This document shows positions 46,438-57,790 of a stretch of 64,000 bases of DNA, piece after piece (position 1 is the first letter of the stretch; every line of letters begins with the position of its first letter). The position numbers and the translations under genes are program-made. The stretch is from NCBI GenBank assembly GCA_038025085.1, contig CM076143.1, forward strand, positions 33,936,501 to 34,000,500, written 5' to 3'. The stretch comes from Tetragonia tetragonoides. Taxonomy: Eukaryota > Streptophyta > Magnoliopsida > Caryophyllales > Aizoaceae. The notes under the pieces were generated by a model. That model saw only the letters and a list, made by a program, of their open reading frames with translations, was not told the origin of the DNA and searched no databases.

Positions 46438-47590
46438 AACAACAACAACAACAACAACCCAGTAAGTGTCCCGCCTAGGGCGGGGTCTGGGGAGGTCCAG
46501 ATGTACGCAGTCTTACCCCTAACTAGTCGCCTAGAAGAGAGACTGTTTCCGAGAGACCCACAAAAACTTTTTTTTTTTTTTTTTGAAAATGCATTTGAAA
46601 ACGGTTTTTTTTTTTTTTTTTTTTTTTAAAGCAGTAAAGAATGATCAGAAGGGCAAGGAAAGTAAATCAGTAAACATACTAGCACAAGATTCTACTTACT
46701 GAGCAACCTAAAGTGAAGTAGACGGTACAGGCTATAAACAAACTGAGTCAACCCCTAGTACTAGCCAATGCACAACCCTAATCTAACGCGGATCCTCTAC
46801 ACGGATCCTGCTACGCCATACTCTCCTATCTAGGACCAAGTCCTCGGTAAGATCTAGACGGGTCAAATCCTGCCTGATTACCTCTTCCCAAGTCTTCTTC
46901 GGGCGTCCTCGTCTTCGTTTACAATCTCTAAGTGTAATTCTCTCACACCTTCTCACCGGTGCATCACGATGTCTCCTCCTCACATGCCCAAGCCACCTAA
47001 GCCTTGTTTCTCGCATCTTGTTGTCGATATCGGTCACTCCCACCTTGCCTCTCAACACTTCGTTCCTAATTCTTTCTCTTCTTGTAGAGTTGCACATCCA
47101 ACGAAGCATCCTCATCTCGGTCACCCGCATCTTCTGCACATGCACCTGCCTCACCGGCCAACACTCCGCCCCATATAGCATAGCTGGCCTGATGACTGTA
47201 CAATAAAATTTGCCTTTAAGTTTTAGTGGGATTTTTCTGTCACATAGAACTCCCGTTGCACTCCTCCACTTTAGCCACCCTGTTCTGATACGATGAGTCA
47301 CGTCATCGTCAATCTCGCCGTTGCCCTGTATGACTGAACCGAGATATTTGAAACAATCCTTCTTTGGTACCACCTCCGTACCAATCTTAATCTCCATATC
47401 CGAGGCAACCCCATCTCTTATGAATTTGCCTTCCAAGTACTCGGTCTTTGTCCTACTTAGCTTGAATCCCTTTGACTCTAGTGTGTCCCGCCAAAGTTCC
47501 AATTTGGCGTTAACACCTTCTTTAGTCTCGTCTATCAGAACAATGTCGTCGGCAAACAACATACACCAAGGCACATCCCCCTGGATAGTC
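46438..47590 (-). mobile_element. RTE-type LINE, 5'-truncated
   Basis: 3' end with (TTG)n tail on the minus strand at 46438-46457, preceded by the typical plant RTE 3' UTR (GTACATCTGGACCTCCCCAG region) and long A runs at about 46568-46628. The 5' end is truncated inside RT at 47590. A perfect 17-bp target-site duplication TTAGTTTTGTTAAATAA lies at 46421-46437 and 47591-47607. Confidence 0.93.
46783..47590 (-). pseudogene. LINE reverse transcriptase, C-terminal part
   Basis: About 268 open codons to a stop at 46783. It begins just before the catalytic motif ([19 protein letters not shown]; the Asp pair is intact), then the palm/thumb ([27 protein letters not shown]) and the C-terminal region ([47 protein letters not shown]). 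This is the standard ending of plant RTE-clade RT. The endonuclease and the N-terminal half of RT are absent because of 5' truncation, the usual fate in LINE insertion. The remaining frame has no internal stop, so the insertion is rather recent. Confidence 0.92.
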
Positions 47591-47868
47591 TTAGTTTTGT
47601 TAAATAAGTAAAATGTAATTCATTAAGGGGTCAAATGGAGAAATTAACTTGGTCAAACAGGGGGGTTTTCATTTAAGTGACATGTGCTTTACACGTGAGG
47701 GTAAATCGGGAAGAGAGTTATGAAAGTTGGTCGGAAAATCACTTAAGGGGTGAGTGACAAGGCGGAAGTAACGTTTAAGGGATACTGAACAAAATGAAAC
47801 GATTCAGGGGGTTATGGACAAAAAGTGCAACTTTGTAGGTGGTTTTCACCAAATTGTGCTTAAAATTA

Positions 47869-49484
47869 AGAACCTATAAAAAAAAATCCCAAACATGACA
47901 GAGATATCCATTCAAACTCATAAAAACTAATGTTAGCCGAACTCTTTGTAAGAATGTAAATTGTCAAAAAAAATTTACTTTCAGAACACTTTGTGTAATA
48001 ACAATACAGTCCAAAAGAGTATGAAAAAAAGAAAATAAGAAGAAACCTTTAAAACTGTGGACTTTCTCAGTGCAAACCACTGCCACCATCACTCAAGATT
48101 TGTGGACTCTAGAAATAAACTATGCTTCATCCCCTGTACCTAAAGCACAGAACAAGAAATAAGAGGAAGTAAATACAAGCCGGGTAAAAACCTCTTTTAC
48201 TCAATTGAACAGGAAATCTGACCGAAAAAAAGAGACAAAAAAGCTTGTAGGTCATCTTAATTGAATGTTGTCTAATGCATCAGCTGAATGCGATAGCATC
48301 AATGGGTCGTTATATATATCCTCATGTCCAAGGGAGGGTAGCAGAAGTGATCCCCTTGTTTGTGGGATAAGCCATTTACAAAACATACACTCAACAATCT
48401 CAATTCAAGCTAGGAGAAATTTTAAAAACAAAAAAGTTGAAATGAAAACAGCAACAATTTCTTTAAACAACCTGCAGAGCACAATTCATAATCATACGTC
48501 AGCTCACTCAGTAAAGGCTAAGTGGCAGATTAAGAGCAAAATACAGCTCTTATAAAGGAAAAGGTTCACTCAGTAAAGGCCAATGTAGCCTCAAATAGAA
48601 CAAACGAAGCAAAAAGGAGTGATAACTTGAGCACCTTAGAAGAATTCCGAGCTTGACCATATGAACTAGCTAGAATCAAGGAACCAAAAAGACAGAAATC
48701 ATTTCCCCTAGTCTTAGTACTAATAGTCTAGTATTATGAGCACAATCACTCATCTCTACACCATTACAAAAAAATAACAAGTACACAATGAAAAAGCTAA
48801 TTGGTTGACAAAATCAGATTCGGAAATCACACGAATTAGGCTCAGTCAACCTTGAAATTACAGCATTTTAAACTTGAAAGTTTCTAGTTCACAAACTAAT
48901 TCATAAGCACCCAATATCTATACTATACATATATTACTGCAAATAAGTTGACTTAAGCATCAAAATTCCTCTTCTATCTACTTCAGAAACACCCAATTTG
49001 CTACTAAATATTGACAAGTACATAAATTAAGCATAGAAACCCTAAATTTCTACTCAAAACATAGAAAAATTTTAATAAACCAAAACTTAATAATGTTCAT
49101 CTGAAGTCTCAACAAAAATCAAGAATTAACAACTCAAACTGATATTTTTTACGGTTTTTAATTGGAGAAAACAAACCTAGTTCTTATCCTCGTGCCGTTG
49201 CAGCCCATAACCTCCAATAAACACTAAGAGATGATTTCACCCAATTGAACCTAAATTGATACAGAAAAAGAAAGAGAGAGTTTTAGAGAGACGAGAATTC
49301 CACCCAAATTTTTCGAATTGAACATAAACTTTCACCCAAAATACGTCAAAAGTGAAAAATGGACCAAGAGAAAAAGAGGTTTGTTGGGCGGCGTGAAGAT
49401 CTATTCATGCACTACTGGAGAAAGGAGGTACGCCGGTATTCGGCGAGGTGGTTGCTAGATGGACGGTGGTGTGAAAAAGAAAGT

Positions 49485-49526
<42 letters not shown>

Positions 49527-49659
49527 TGGTGTTGCAGATGGAGAAAGCTTGGTGTGTGCGTGTGAAGACTGGAGAGGGTTGTAAATGAAGAAAATAGGTG
49601 GAGAAGGCTATGCGCCTGTGCCGCTCTCTATTTGCATCCCATTTCTTTTTTTTTTTTCT
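47869..49659. other. CACTA B right arm without recognisable gene
   Basis: AT-rich. Contains a (GA)n tract at about 49488-49524. Frames such as 48265-48555 and 49359-49565 show no family motif, and the latter is largely the GA repeat. Confidence 0.6.
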
Positions 49660-49985
49660 TTTCGCAACGACTGAAGTCGTTGCTATACATATGGGTCACG
49701 GTCAGCAACGACCAGCATCGTTGCAATAAATATGCTTTACGTTACGCATGTCGCTGTGCAAAATATAGCCACCAAGTATTGCAATGACAGTTGGCATTGC
49801 AAAATATTAGCCTCAAAATTCAATTTAGCCCGCCTTTATTTTTGGGTGGGGGGAAATGAAATTTACATTAATAGCAACAACCTTCTGCAATGACAAGTTT
49901 ATGTCATTGCCGTAAATATTTATCTCAACGACATTTAAATGTTCAATACGAAAACCTCGTTGCTAAAAAGGTTTTTCTTGTAGTG
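49660..49985. repeat. Right subterminal repeat array of CACTA B
   Basis: GCAACGAC/GTCGTTGC copies and degenerate forms (GCAATGACA, GTCATTGC) facing each other, ending in the terminal inverted repeat GGTTTTTCTTGTAGTG. The changes are mainly G/A and C/T. Confidence 0.85.
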
Positions 49986-49988
49986 ACA

Positions 49989-50332
49989 ATCTCTTGGATA
50001 AAATCCGGACCCAAAACAAATGTCTCAATTATGTCATCGCAACACGTAGGAGATCGACACTTTCTCCCATACAGCGCCTCGTAAGATGCTCCACCAATAC
50101 TCGCATGGTAGCTATTGTTGTAGGAGAACTCAATCAAAGTTAAACTCTTCTCTCAAGATTCCTTCATTTCTACAGCACAAGCTCTCAACATGTCCTCCAG
50201 ATTATGAATAATACGCTTCGTTTGACCATCTGTCGCTGTGAAATGCCGTACTAAATTTCAACTTTGTACCAAACGCAGTCTGTTGATTGTCCCAAAAGTT
50301 CGACAAGAATCTTGAATCCCTGTCTGACACAA
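49989..50332 (-). pseudogene. A integrase, middle fragment between two insertions
   Basis: Minus-strand integrase core part of element A. 50137 down reads [20 protein letters not shown], then LYGRKCRSPTCCDDI, FVLGPDFIQE. Toward 50332 the segment before it is in other frames (degraded copy of the NGQTERIIQ region at about 50200-50240). The left edge is the CACTA duplication (ACA), the right edge the CAATG duplication of D. It joins 17228 and 62237 in the ancestral gene. Confidence 0.88.
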
Positions 50333-52894
50333 TGTGTGATACCCCAATATTTTCGATAATTATAATATCGATTTATAATTTATTTATAAATAGTTTCGGA
50401 GATTTAAATCGTATAATTATATAACGATTCGATACATTCAAATTAAGCCATAATAATAGTAATATTATTATGGGAATTTCGTGATTTATAATTATCAAAA
50501 TTGAGGGATTTAATTAATTTATTTTGTATATGAATAAGGATTATTCATATTATTTTAATTAGTTTTAATTCGCATTTAATTGGTTTTAATTTGTTTTAGT
50601 TAGCAATTAAATCAGAAAATTATTCCTAAGCCTAGTAGGTTTGGACTTTCATTGACTGGGGACCTATTTAATCAAATAGATGGGCTAATTGATCAGTTTA
50701 CAAAAACTGAGCCAAAACTTCTCTCTCTCTCTCCTTACCGATTCTCTCTCCTCTCTCACTCTCTCACACTCTCTCTCGGCCGCACAAACACTCTCTCTCT
50801 CCTTCCTTGCTGCCGCCGCCAGTAGCCGGAGAACCACCGCCGGTGAGCCTCTCCTCCTCCCCCTTTCTTTCTCTCTCTTTTCCCTTCTCTCTCTCCCCGT
50901 GCTCTATTTTCCCCTCCCCCTCTGTTTTGCGCAGTCGCGGCTGCCGCGCCTGGGTGGTCGCCGGCGAGTGGCCGGCGCTGTTGGGACTTCCCCGTCCCTC
51001 CTCTCTCTTTCAGTCGCTCTCTTTCTCTCTCTTTCTCACTCTCAATTTCTCTCTCTCTCTCTCTCTCTCTCGCAATCTCTCGCTCTCTCTCTCTCTCCTC
51101 CGTCCCCGATGCTCCGACGAGCCACCGCTGGCCATGGTGGTCGGTGGGTGGTGGTCATGGTGATGGGCTAGGCCGTGGGTCCCCATGCTTGGGTGATCGT
51201 GGCCTAGACTCGAAAAATCAATTAGGGTTTCGTTTAATAATTTCGTTTTAATTAATTTCGGATTTTCAGTATTTTTCAATAATTGTGTTTATTTTTCTGT
51301 ACTCGTTTGAAACCCGAATCTGGATCTTTGAAATCCTAGATTGATTGAAATAAATAAAGAAATTTAAATAAAATATTGGATTAATATTTTAAAACTGTTT
51401 AGATTTTCGTATTTACTGATTATGTGTCGGTAATTGTTTTAATTAGGACCTAATGGACAAGCGTGATTAGGTTGTGATTTGGAAGCGTACCTACTGTCTA
51501 GTGAGCGTTTGTTAGGTAAGCAATTGTGCCTACCTCTTTCCAAAACCCGTAAAAAAGGTTTTGACTTGTTATGTGCTAATTGCCTATTTGTTGTGATTTT
51601 AATATGCGAAGTATGATTAAATTATATTGTCGTTAATTATGAGACTAAGAAATATATTCTTCGCTGTAATTATGAATTATATTGAGTACTACGAGTTTAT
51701 GAAGTTTCGTTAATTAATTAGCTCATATGCTAACTATTGAGCATGTATGGCGATGTTAAATTTCTAATATTATTATGATATAATATACGTGCTATTTGTA
51801 ATGGGTTATTATTGAGTACTAATGAGCAGCTAATATCCTTTAATGGATTATTTGTTGAAAGTGTAATTTTTGGATATCATGTTTTACTGCCGAAGTGCTG
51901 CCGAAATTTCATTAGACGTATATGAAGCATGATTATTCTTAATATGCATTAATGTCATTATCGTCGTTATTATTATTCATTGTCATGAGCATGAATGAAG
52001 TAGTATGTCTCGGTCTCGTTGTACAACTAATGGATCCCTAGGAGTAGTCCAGCAATCGAGACTTATCTAATTGATGTAGTCTAGGGATGCGTGATTCCCA
52101 AATTACTGTTATGGACACCTCGTAGCGTGTTCGGGACGAATCATTCCCCATTGTTTAATTCTCTACTTATCGATTATTATGTTACAGATAGTGTGAGTAT
52201 ACACTAGAGTAAGTCCATGGCATGTCTATATCAATCTATGAATAGTATGGGTAATCGCTGTTCTATTCACTCTCTTATTACTCTAATCAACATGGTTTAT
52301 TTGTTTGTGTTCGAATGATCACTAAAGCAAGAATTGCATGTAATTGAATATTGAGTATGTGTGTGCTTGATTGTATGACTACTTGTGCATGCAAATGAAT
52401 TTCAATGATTCTTCTAAAACCCAGGTAAGGTTTGCGAAAGTGTTTTTACTTGGTATGGACGGCGTTTATTCAGTTTATCTGATTTTTGTTTTCTTTTGTT
52501 TCTTCTCTTTTTTTCTGTACCTTGTTTCCGTCACGGAAACCAAAGTGCTGGTGTTGCCGAGTGAGGACAGATAGCTTTGGAGTTTAAATGTGGGCTTTTT
52601 CTCTAGACTTATTATTTATTTTGGATTATGGGATTTTTTGTTTGTGCCATCGAAGACAAAGTTGTAATAATATTATAATGGACTTAGTTCACTTGATAGA
52701 AAACTCTGATATTAATGTTTAGTTTGTTTAGATGCTACCTTTGATACCTAGTTTTTCTTTCTGCTTAGCATTTATTCCTTAGCGATGAATGTTGCAGTAG
52801 CTACCCTCGGGTTTGGGACGGTTCAGCGGTATCGAGTCAAGTATAGTGACGTCGATAGTTTCCAGGAAATCGTTGCGAATTCGGGGGTGTTACA
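50333..52894 (+). repeat. 5' LTR of D
   Basis: 2562 bp, TGTGATACCCCAATATT to GGGGGTGTTACA. A CT-rich and GC-rich stretch (50720-51180) produces long Ser/Leu frames on both strands that are artefacts. Very similar to the 3' LTR, with length differences in CT runs and one ~52-bp indel (near 52025). Confidence 0.93.
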
Positions 52895-52896
52895 AA

Positions 52897-52908
52897 TGGT
52901 ATCAGAGC
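52897..52908 (+). other. Primer binding site of D
   Basis: TGGTATCAGAGC two bases after the LTR end; initiator tRNA-Met type, as in G. Confidence 0.92.
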
Positions 52909-53085
52909 CCTAGGTTTAAAAGGTTGCATAGGTTTAATAAATGAATTAATAAAGATTAGTTTCATTTTGGGGAAAATAAAATGTAATTAAAGCCGTTGAG
53001 CGTAGTAGTCCTAGAAGTTAGGAATTACTTGAAATCACATTAATTGTGATTTAAATGTTCTTATTGTTTGATTGCCCTTTTGTAG

Positions 53086-54083
53086 ATGACAATTATTCGT
53101 TTGACCGCGATGAAGTTGAGCAAAGGTAGAAAACCGCGAGCGATGATCGTTGCACCTGAACATGAGGTGGAATACGTGCATATCTCCGATAGCTAGCCAA
53201 CGCACGACGAGCGTGACGAGGCCGCAGTTGTGCCCGTGGCGCACGGCAATGGCGCACACGAGCACGAGGTAGACCAACCCGCGCATGATGATCGTGATGA
53301 TGACGTGCCAATCGATCTTAACCATGACTTGGAAGCTAACGAGGATCCTGATTCTGAAGAGGAACCTACTGAGTCTGAACCTAAGGCTGAAAATGCTTCT
53401 GCTGACGAGCGAAACGTTGAGCCTAACTCTGTGGATCTCGAGATGCGATTTGAGTATGGAGCTGGAGTCCCTGATTCACCTAGTATGCCAGACTTAGAGG
53501 ATTTTGGTGATGCAAGCGACAGAACTCTATACCTCCTTCGCCTCCTGCTGATGTGTCTCCTCCTGTGGAGCCTTTCTTTGCCACTGATGCCGAGCTAGAT
53601 GACATCAGTGCCTACATCGATCGCGCATACACTGTGACCGAGCGTTACGAATATTAAAATCGCACGAGGATACACCAAGGTTTCTGGGTAGAACTCTTAC
53701 TGGCTGGCATACCCAACATGCATCCTTGAAGAGATCTCAAGGAGAAGTATGACGATGTGGTACTGAAGAGTGGCTACATCAACGATGAGAAGTATGGCAA
53801 AGGTAACCATTGGGCGCTGAGTTTTCAGGGTGTTGGCAATGATCTATGCTTGTCCGAGTTTGAGTGGAAGGTTAATCATGTCTTAGTGCCTACTCCGAAG
53901 GATATATGCGAGGGTTGCTGGTCAAAGAAGTGCAAGCTTGTGGACAACTTTAGAAGGCTCTTCATGCTTCAAAAGTTCAGAGGTGACAAGCATCCTTACA
54001 CGCCATGTAGGGAAGTGAAGCCAAGGAGGAAGGATGATGACGATACACCTCTTGGATCGAAGCAAAACCTAGTCGCTGTTTAG
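53086..54083 (+). pseudogene. Extra upstream ORF of chromovirus D, ~330 codons, decayed
   Basis: The ATG at 53086 follows directly on GATTGCCCTTTTGTAG, a good 3' splice-site look-alike, 177 bp behind the primer site. The order is a short basic start (MKLSKGRKPRAMIV), one TAG, a His/Asp-rich then very acidic part (DVPIDLNHDLEANEDPDSEE) and a frameshift at about 53520. A second half follows (ELDDISAYIDRAYTVTERYE, stop, IHQGFWVELLLAGIPNMHP, stop, GYINDEKYGKGNHWALSFQG, LVPTPKDICEGCWSKKC), ending in a basic patch (REVKPRRKDDDDTPLG) and TAG. I know no family for it. It stands at the same place as the intact 198-aa frame of G. The acidic block recalls the A' scrap. Host capture is possible. Confidence 0.55.
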
Positions 54084-54769
54084 CTATTTTATTCACTAGA
54101 GTTAGTCGTTTTGTTTAGAAACATTATTTCATTTTTGTGATGACCGTGCTTGGTCAAGATTGGTGTGGTGTGTAGTTACCTAAGCAACAAATATTTATCA
54201 CTCTCATTTATTTTGCAATCTATCTTATTGCAAAACTATTTCATTTGATTATATGAATGTCGTTGTGATTTGTTTACATCATTATTGTGTCACATATTTG
54301 CATGATTGACTAAAAGCATGAACGCTATCTCATATCGTCATGACATGATGGGAAATCCATGTCGAAATTATGGCAAAATTTTCGTTGAGCATTATCAACT
54401 CATTGTGAGCCAAGAGCTAAAGCATATCGATATGATTATGTGTGATTGTTTATTGCCCTACAAAAATAGTATGGAGCCTCATTATGTATATTATGAACAT
54501 CTTTGTCTATTCTATTGAGACCAATGTGTCTAATGTGTATTACATGCCTATCGAACTATTGTGTATTGAGAACTGAGAACATTAAAGCAAATATATTGCT
54601 TAGACCTACAATGTAAGGTCGATCCTCGAAACTTATATGCTATTTGCTAAATGCCAAGAGAAGGGTTTCAATTACATCCTATTTCTCTCAACTAGACCTT
54701 AATGGGCCGAGATGTGCAAATTGTGTGAATGGTGTTCATACCATTACTTTTATATTCTCAGATCGCGAA
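54084..54769 (+). other. D untranslated gap between upstream ORF and gag
   Basis: AT-rich, no supported gene. It ends with ACTTTTATATTCTCAG (to 54761), a possible splice acceptor eight bases before the gag ATG. Confidence 0.55.
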
Positions 54770-55910
54770 ATGAAAACCAACGCTGATAGAATTGCACGAC
54801 TCAAAGATAGTCTGACCGACGTGGTCGAGATCATGGCGCGACAATTGGAACGCCAAGAGCAGATAGAGACCGCACAATCCTCTGAAATGCGCAGTTTTTG
54901 AGACTTTGACGCTCTTAAACCTCCTACGTTCGAAGGTGGTGCTGATCCGACTAAGCTGGAAAATTGGATCATTGAGTTTGAGAAGTTGTTCCTGGCTACG
55001 AGTCGGCCTAACAATATAAAGATTAGTTCTGCGACGTATTACCTGAAGGGCGAGGCCAACAAATGGTGGAATGATGTGCGAACGGACTTGCTTGCAATAC
55101 CGAACTACAACATGGATCATTTTAAGGAATCCATTCGTGCTAGATTTTATCCTAGTTCTCTACGACGCCTTAAGCAGCGTGAGTTTGAAGGGTTGAGCCA
55201 AGACAAGCTGTCTATGGCTGAGTATGCTGCCAAGTTCAACGAGCTTGTTATTTTTGCTCCCAATCTGTTGACAATTGAAGCTGAACGAATCGAAAGGTTC
55301 GAGGATGGACTGAAATGGGACATTCAAAAAATCCGTCACTTTTTAGGAATCTTATGACAATGGCCTGAATCAGGAGAGGATTGTAGGACGTCGTGACACG
55401 CTTCTGGGTAAGAACAAGCGCGACGAAGGCAATCCATCGCACTCGAACAATGGCGACAAGAGGCCAAGACCTAATGGCAACAACAACTATCAAGGTGGTC
55501 AGGACCATAATGCGAATAGGAATTGTGACTCGAATAGTCATCGAGCTACGATAATGGCTAGAAGGAATACGCATTGTACTCGTTGTAACAAGACGCATGC
55601 TGGTAAGAACTTTCGTGGTGACGTGCTGCAGTGCTATGAATGCAACAAACTAGGTCACAAAGATTCTGAATGTTGGAGCCGAGGTAGGAATGGTAATGGG
55701 CAGAACCGCGATAACAACTACAATCGTGGTGGGAATAATAATGGTTATCGTGGTAATGGTGGTAACTACCATGGAAATGGGGGTTACAACAACAACAGCA
55801 ACCGCAACAATGCTACTCCTGCTGTGAACAACCAGACACAAGCTCCTGCAACTGCTAATCCCGCGCCGAACAACAACAACAACAACAACAACAACAATAG
55901 AGGAGTTAAT
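54770..55910 (+). pseudogene. D gag: capsid and zinc knuckle
   Basis: The ATG at 54770 starts MKTNADRIARLKDSLTDVVE. A TGA follows after 43 codons. Then comes the capsid domain in the same frame: ALKPPTFEGGADPTKLENW, EANKWWNDVRTDLLA, MAEYAAKFNELVIFAPN, ERIERFEDGLKWDIQ. A one-base shift at about 55335 moves the rest into another frame, where the CCHC zinc knuckle is intact (CYECNKLGHKDSEC, about 55632). The C-terminal linker is Asn/Gly-rich with an (AAC)n tract at 55870-55899 coding ten Asn in a row. The protein would form the virus-like particle and bind element RNA. Confidence 0.9.
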
Positions 55911-56618
55911 GACAAAATTTTTGTGATGAATCGCAATGAGGCAGAAGCAAGCCCGAACGTGATTGCTGGTACTTTTCTTGTTAATTCTTTTCCCGCTTTT
56001 GTTTTGTTTTATAGTGGTGCATCGCATTCTTTTCTTTCTAAGAACTTTGCATCTAAGATAGGCCTAGAACCTAGTTCAGTGTATAGGGAGAACATTACTA
56101 TTCCTAATGGGTCGAATGTTAGTTGTACATCGTTGTACGAGAAGTGTTGGATTATAATAGCTTGTTCCGGGCTACCTGCAGACTTGATTCAGTTCGAATT
56201 GGGTGATTTTGACGTTATTTTGGGAATGGATTGGTTGCACAAGTATAGGGCTAAGATAGAGTGCTTCGAACAACGCGTTTCTTTGCGAGGACCTAAAGGT
56301 AAGAAGATCACTTATCGAGGAGTTTTGGTCAAGCCTAAGCTAAAGGTGATGGCGACTATGAAGGTCAAAGAGTGCGTGACTAAGGGTGAAGCGATTTACC
56401 TTTGTCATGTGGTGGATACGAGTCGCAAGACGGAAGCTCCGCAACCTATTCCTATAGTTTCAGAGTACGCTGATGTATATCCTGAAGAGATTTCCGGAAT
56501 GCCTCCACAACGCATTATCTACTTTACGATCGACCTAGCTCCAGGTTCTGCACCAATTTCGAAGGCATCGTATCGCATGGCACCTGCTGAGATGAAGGAA
56601 CGGAAAAACACAACTTGA
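55911..56618 (+). pseudogene. D aspartic protease, active-site Asp lost
   Basis: Protease domain of the polyprotein, in frame with the end of gag. The loop reads VLFYSGASHSFLSKNF, whereas G and the family have FDSGAS: the catalytic Asp is Tyr (TAT, 56010 region), so the enzyme cannot work. The rest of the fold is kept (LIQFELGDFDVILGMDWLHK, YRAKIECFEQRVSL). The tether to RT follows (SEYADVYPEEISGMPPQR, then [12 protein letters not shown]), ending in a frameshift and stop at 56618. Confidence 0.92.
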
Positions 56619-57790
56619 GGACTTGTTGGAGAAGGGATACATACGTCCAAGTGTATCGCCTTGGGGTGCTCCTATTTTGTTTGTGCGAAAGAAGGATGGT
56701 AGTATGAGACTGTGCATTGACTACCGCGAGTTGAACAAGATCACGATCAAGAATCGTTACCCACTCCCCAGAATTGAAGATCTGTTTGACCAATCGCGTT
56801 GAGCGTCTATTTTCTCAAAGATAGACCTACGATTAGGATACCATCAGTTGAGGATTTCTGAGCCTGATATTGCAAAGACCGCGTTTAGGACGAGGTATGG
56901 GCACTACGAGTTGACTGTGATGCCTTTTGGTTGACGAATGCGCCTGCAAAGTTTATGGACTTGATGAACCGTACGTTCCAGCCTTACCTAGTCCAGTTCG
57001 TTGTAGTCTTTATTGATAATATTCTGGTTTACTCGAAGAACGCCGAGGAACACGAGCAACATTTACGTACTGTTTTGGAGATTCTGTGAAGACATCAACT
57101 TTACGCCAAGTTGTCAAAGTGTGAGTTTTGGTTAGACATGGTATCTTGCTTAGGACATGTGGTGTCTAAGGATGGTGTGGCCGTAGATCCAGAGAAGATT
57201 GAGCTGTTACAGATTGGCCTAGACCAACGACTGTGACCGAAGTTCAGAGTTTTCTTGGACTCACTGGTTACTATAGACGGTTTGTAGAAGGCTTTTCAAA
57301 GATTGCCCAGCCAATCACGAACTTGATGAAGAAAACGACGAAATCTGTATGTTTTGACAAGTGCAAAACTACTTTCCAAGAGTTGAAGAAACGTCTTACA
57401 AGTGCACCTATTTTGACATTGCTGTCAGGAACAGAAGGTTATGATGTCTACAGTGACGCGTCTAAGCATGGCTTTGGTTGTGTTTTGATGCAACATGGAA
57501 AGGTCGTGGCTTACGCCTCCTGAAAACTGAAGAAGCACGAGGATAACTATCCTACGCACGATCTAGAACTTGCTGCTGTCGTATTCACATTGAAGATTTG
57601 ACGACACTACCTGTATGGTTCCGCAGTCAAGATGTTCACTGATCACAAGAGTCTCAAGTACATCTTTACGCAGAAAGAGTTGAACATGTGCCAAAGAAGA
57701 TGGCTAGAACTTCTGACGGAGTACGACATTGATATCAAGTACCATGAGGGTAAAGCGAACGTAGTCGCTGATGCTTTGAGCAGGATGACT
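56619..57790 (+). pseudogene. D reverse transcriptase and RNase H, several lesions
   Basis: RT starts at about 56619 ([39 protein letters not shown]), with a TGA at about 56802 and frame losses at about 56930 and 57085. The catalytic motif reads [11 protein letters not shown] (about 57002-57034): the second Asp of the pair is Asn (AAT). 57233-57523 is open ([36 protein letters not shown]). RNase H continues after TGA codons at 57524 and 57600 with [19 protein letters not shown] and [11 protein letters not shown]. At least five disabling changes; the protein cannot be made. Confidence 0.92.

Larger units (their letters stand above)
45468..47859. mobile_element. Mutator-like element (non-autonomous, Pack-MULE-like) in CACTA B
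   Basis: Long terminal inverted repeats of about 270-310 bp: 45468 onward (GCGCAATTTGGTGAAAACC) and the reverse complement of the right end at 47859 (GCACAATTTGGTGAAAACC). It is flanked by TTAAAATTG (45459-45467) and TTAAAATTA (47860-47868), a 9-bp target-site duplication with one mismatch, as usual for Mutator-like elements. It has no transposase. About 650 bp between the repeats looks like a captured gene 5' end. A LINE is inserted at the inner edge of the right repeat; without it the element is about 1.2 kb. Confidence 0.85.
17229..49985. mobile_element. CACTA (En/Spm-type) transposon B, non-autonomous, with nested elements
   Basis: The ends are inverted repeats: CACTTCAAGAAAAACC at 17229 and, reading inwards on the minus strand from 49985, CACTACAAGAAAAACC. 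This matches the classic CACTA terminus. A 3-bp target-site duplication ACA flanks the element (17226-17228 and 49986-49988), and removing it rejoins the A integrase gene. Both arms carry many copies of GCAACGAC and its complement GTCGTTGC. No transposase (TNPD/TNPA) frame is visible, so the element is probably non-autonomous or stripped. Without elements C and MULE (with its LINE) about 5.4 kb of its own sequence remain. Confidence 0.92.

Noticed and set aside
49359..49565. 68-codon Arg/Glu-rich frame
   Set aside because: Mostly a GA microsatellite in the CACTA right arm.
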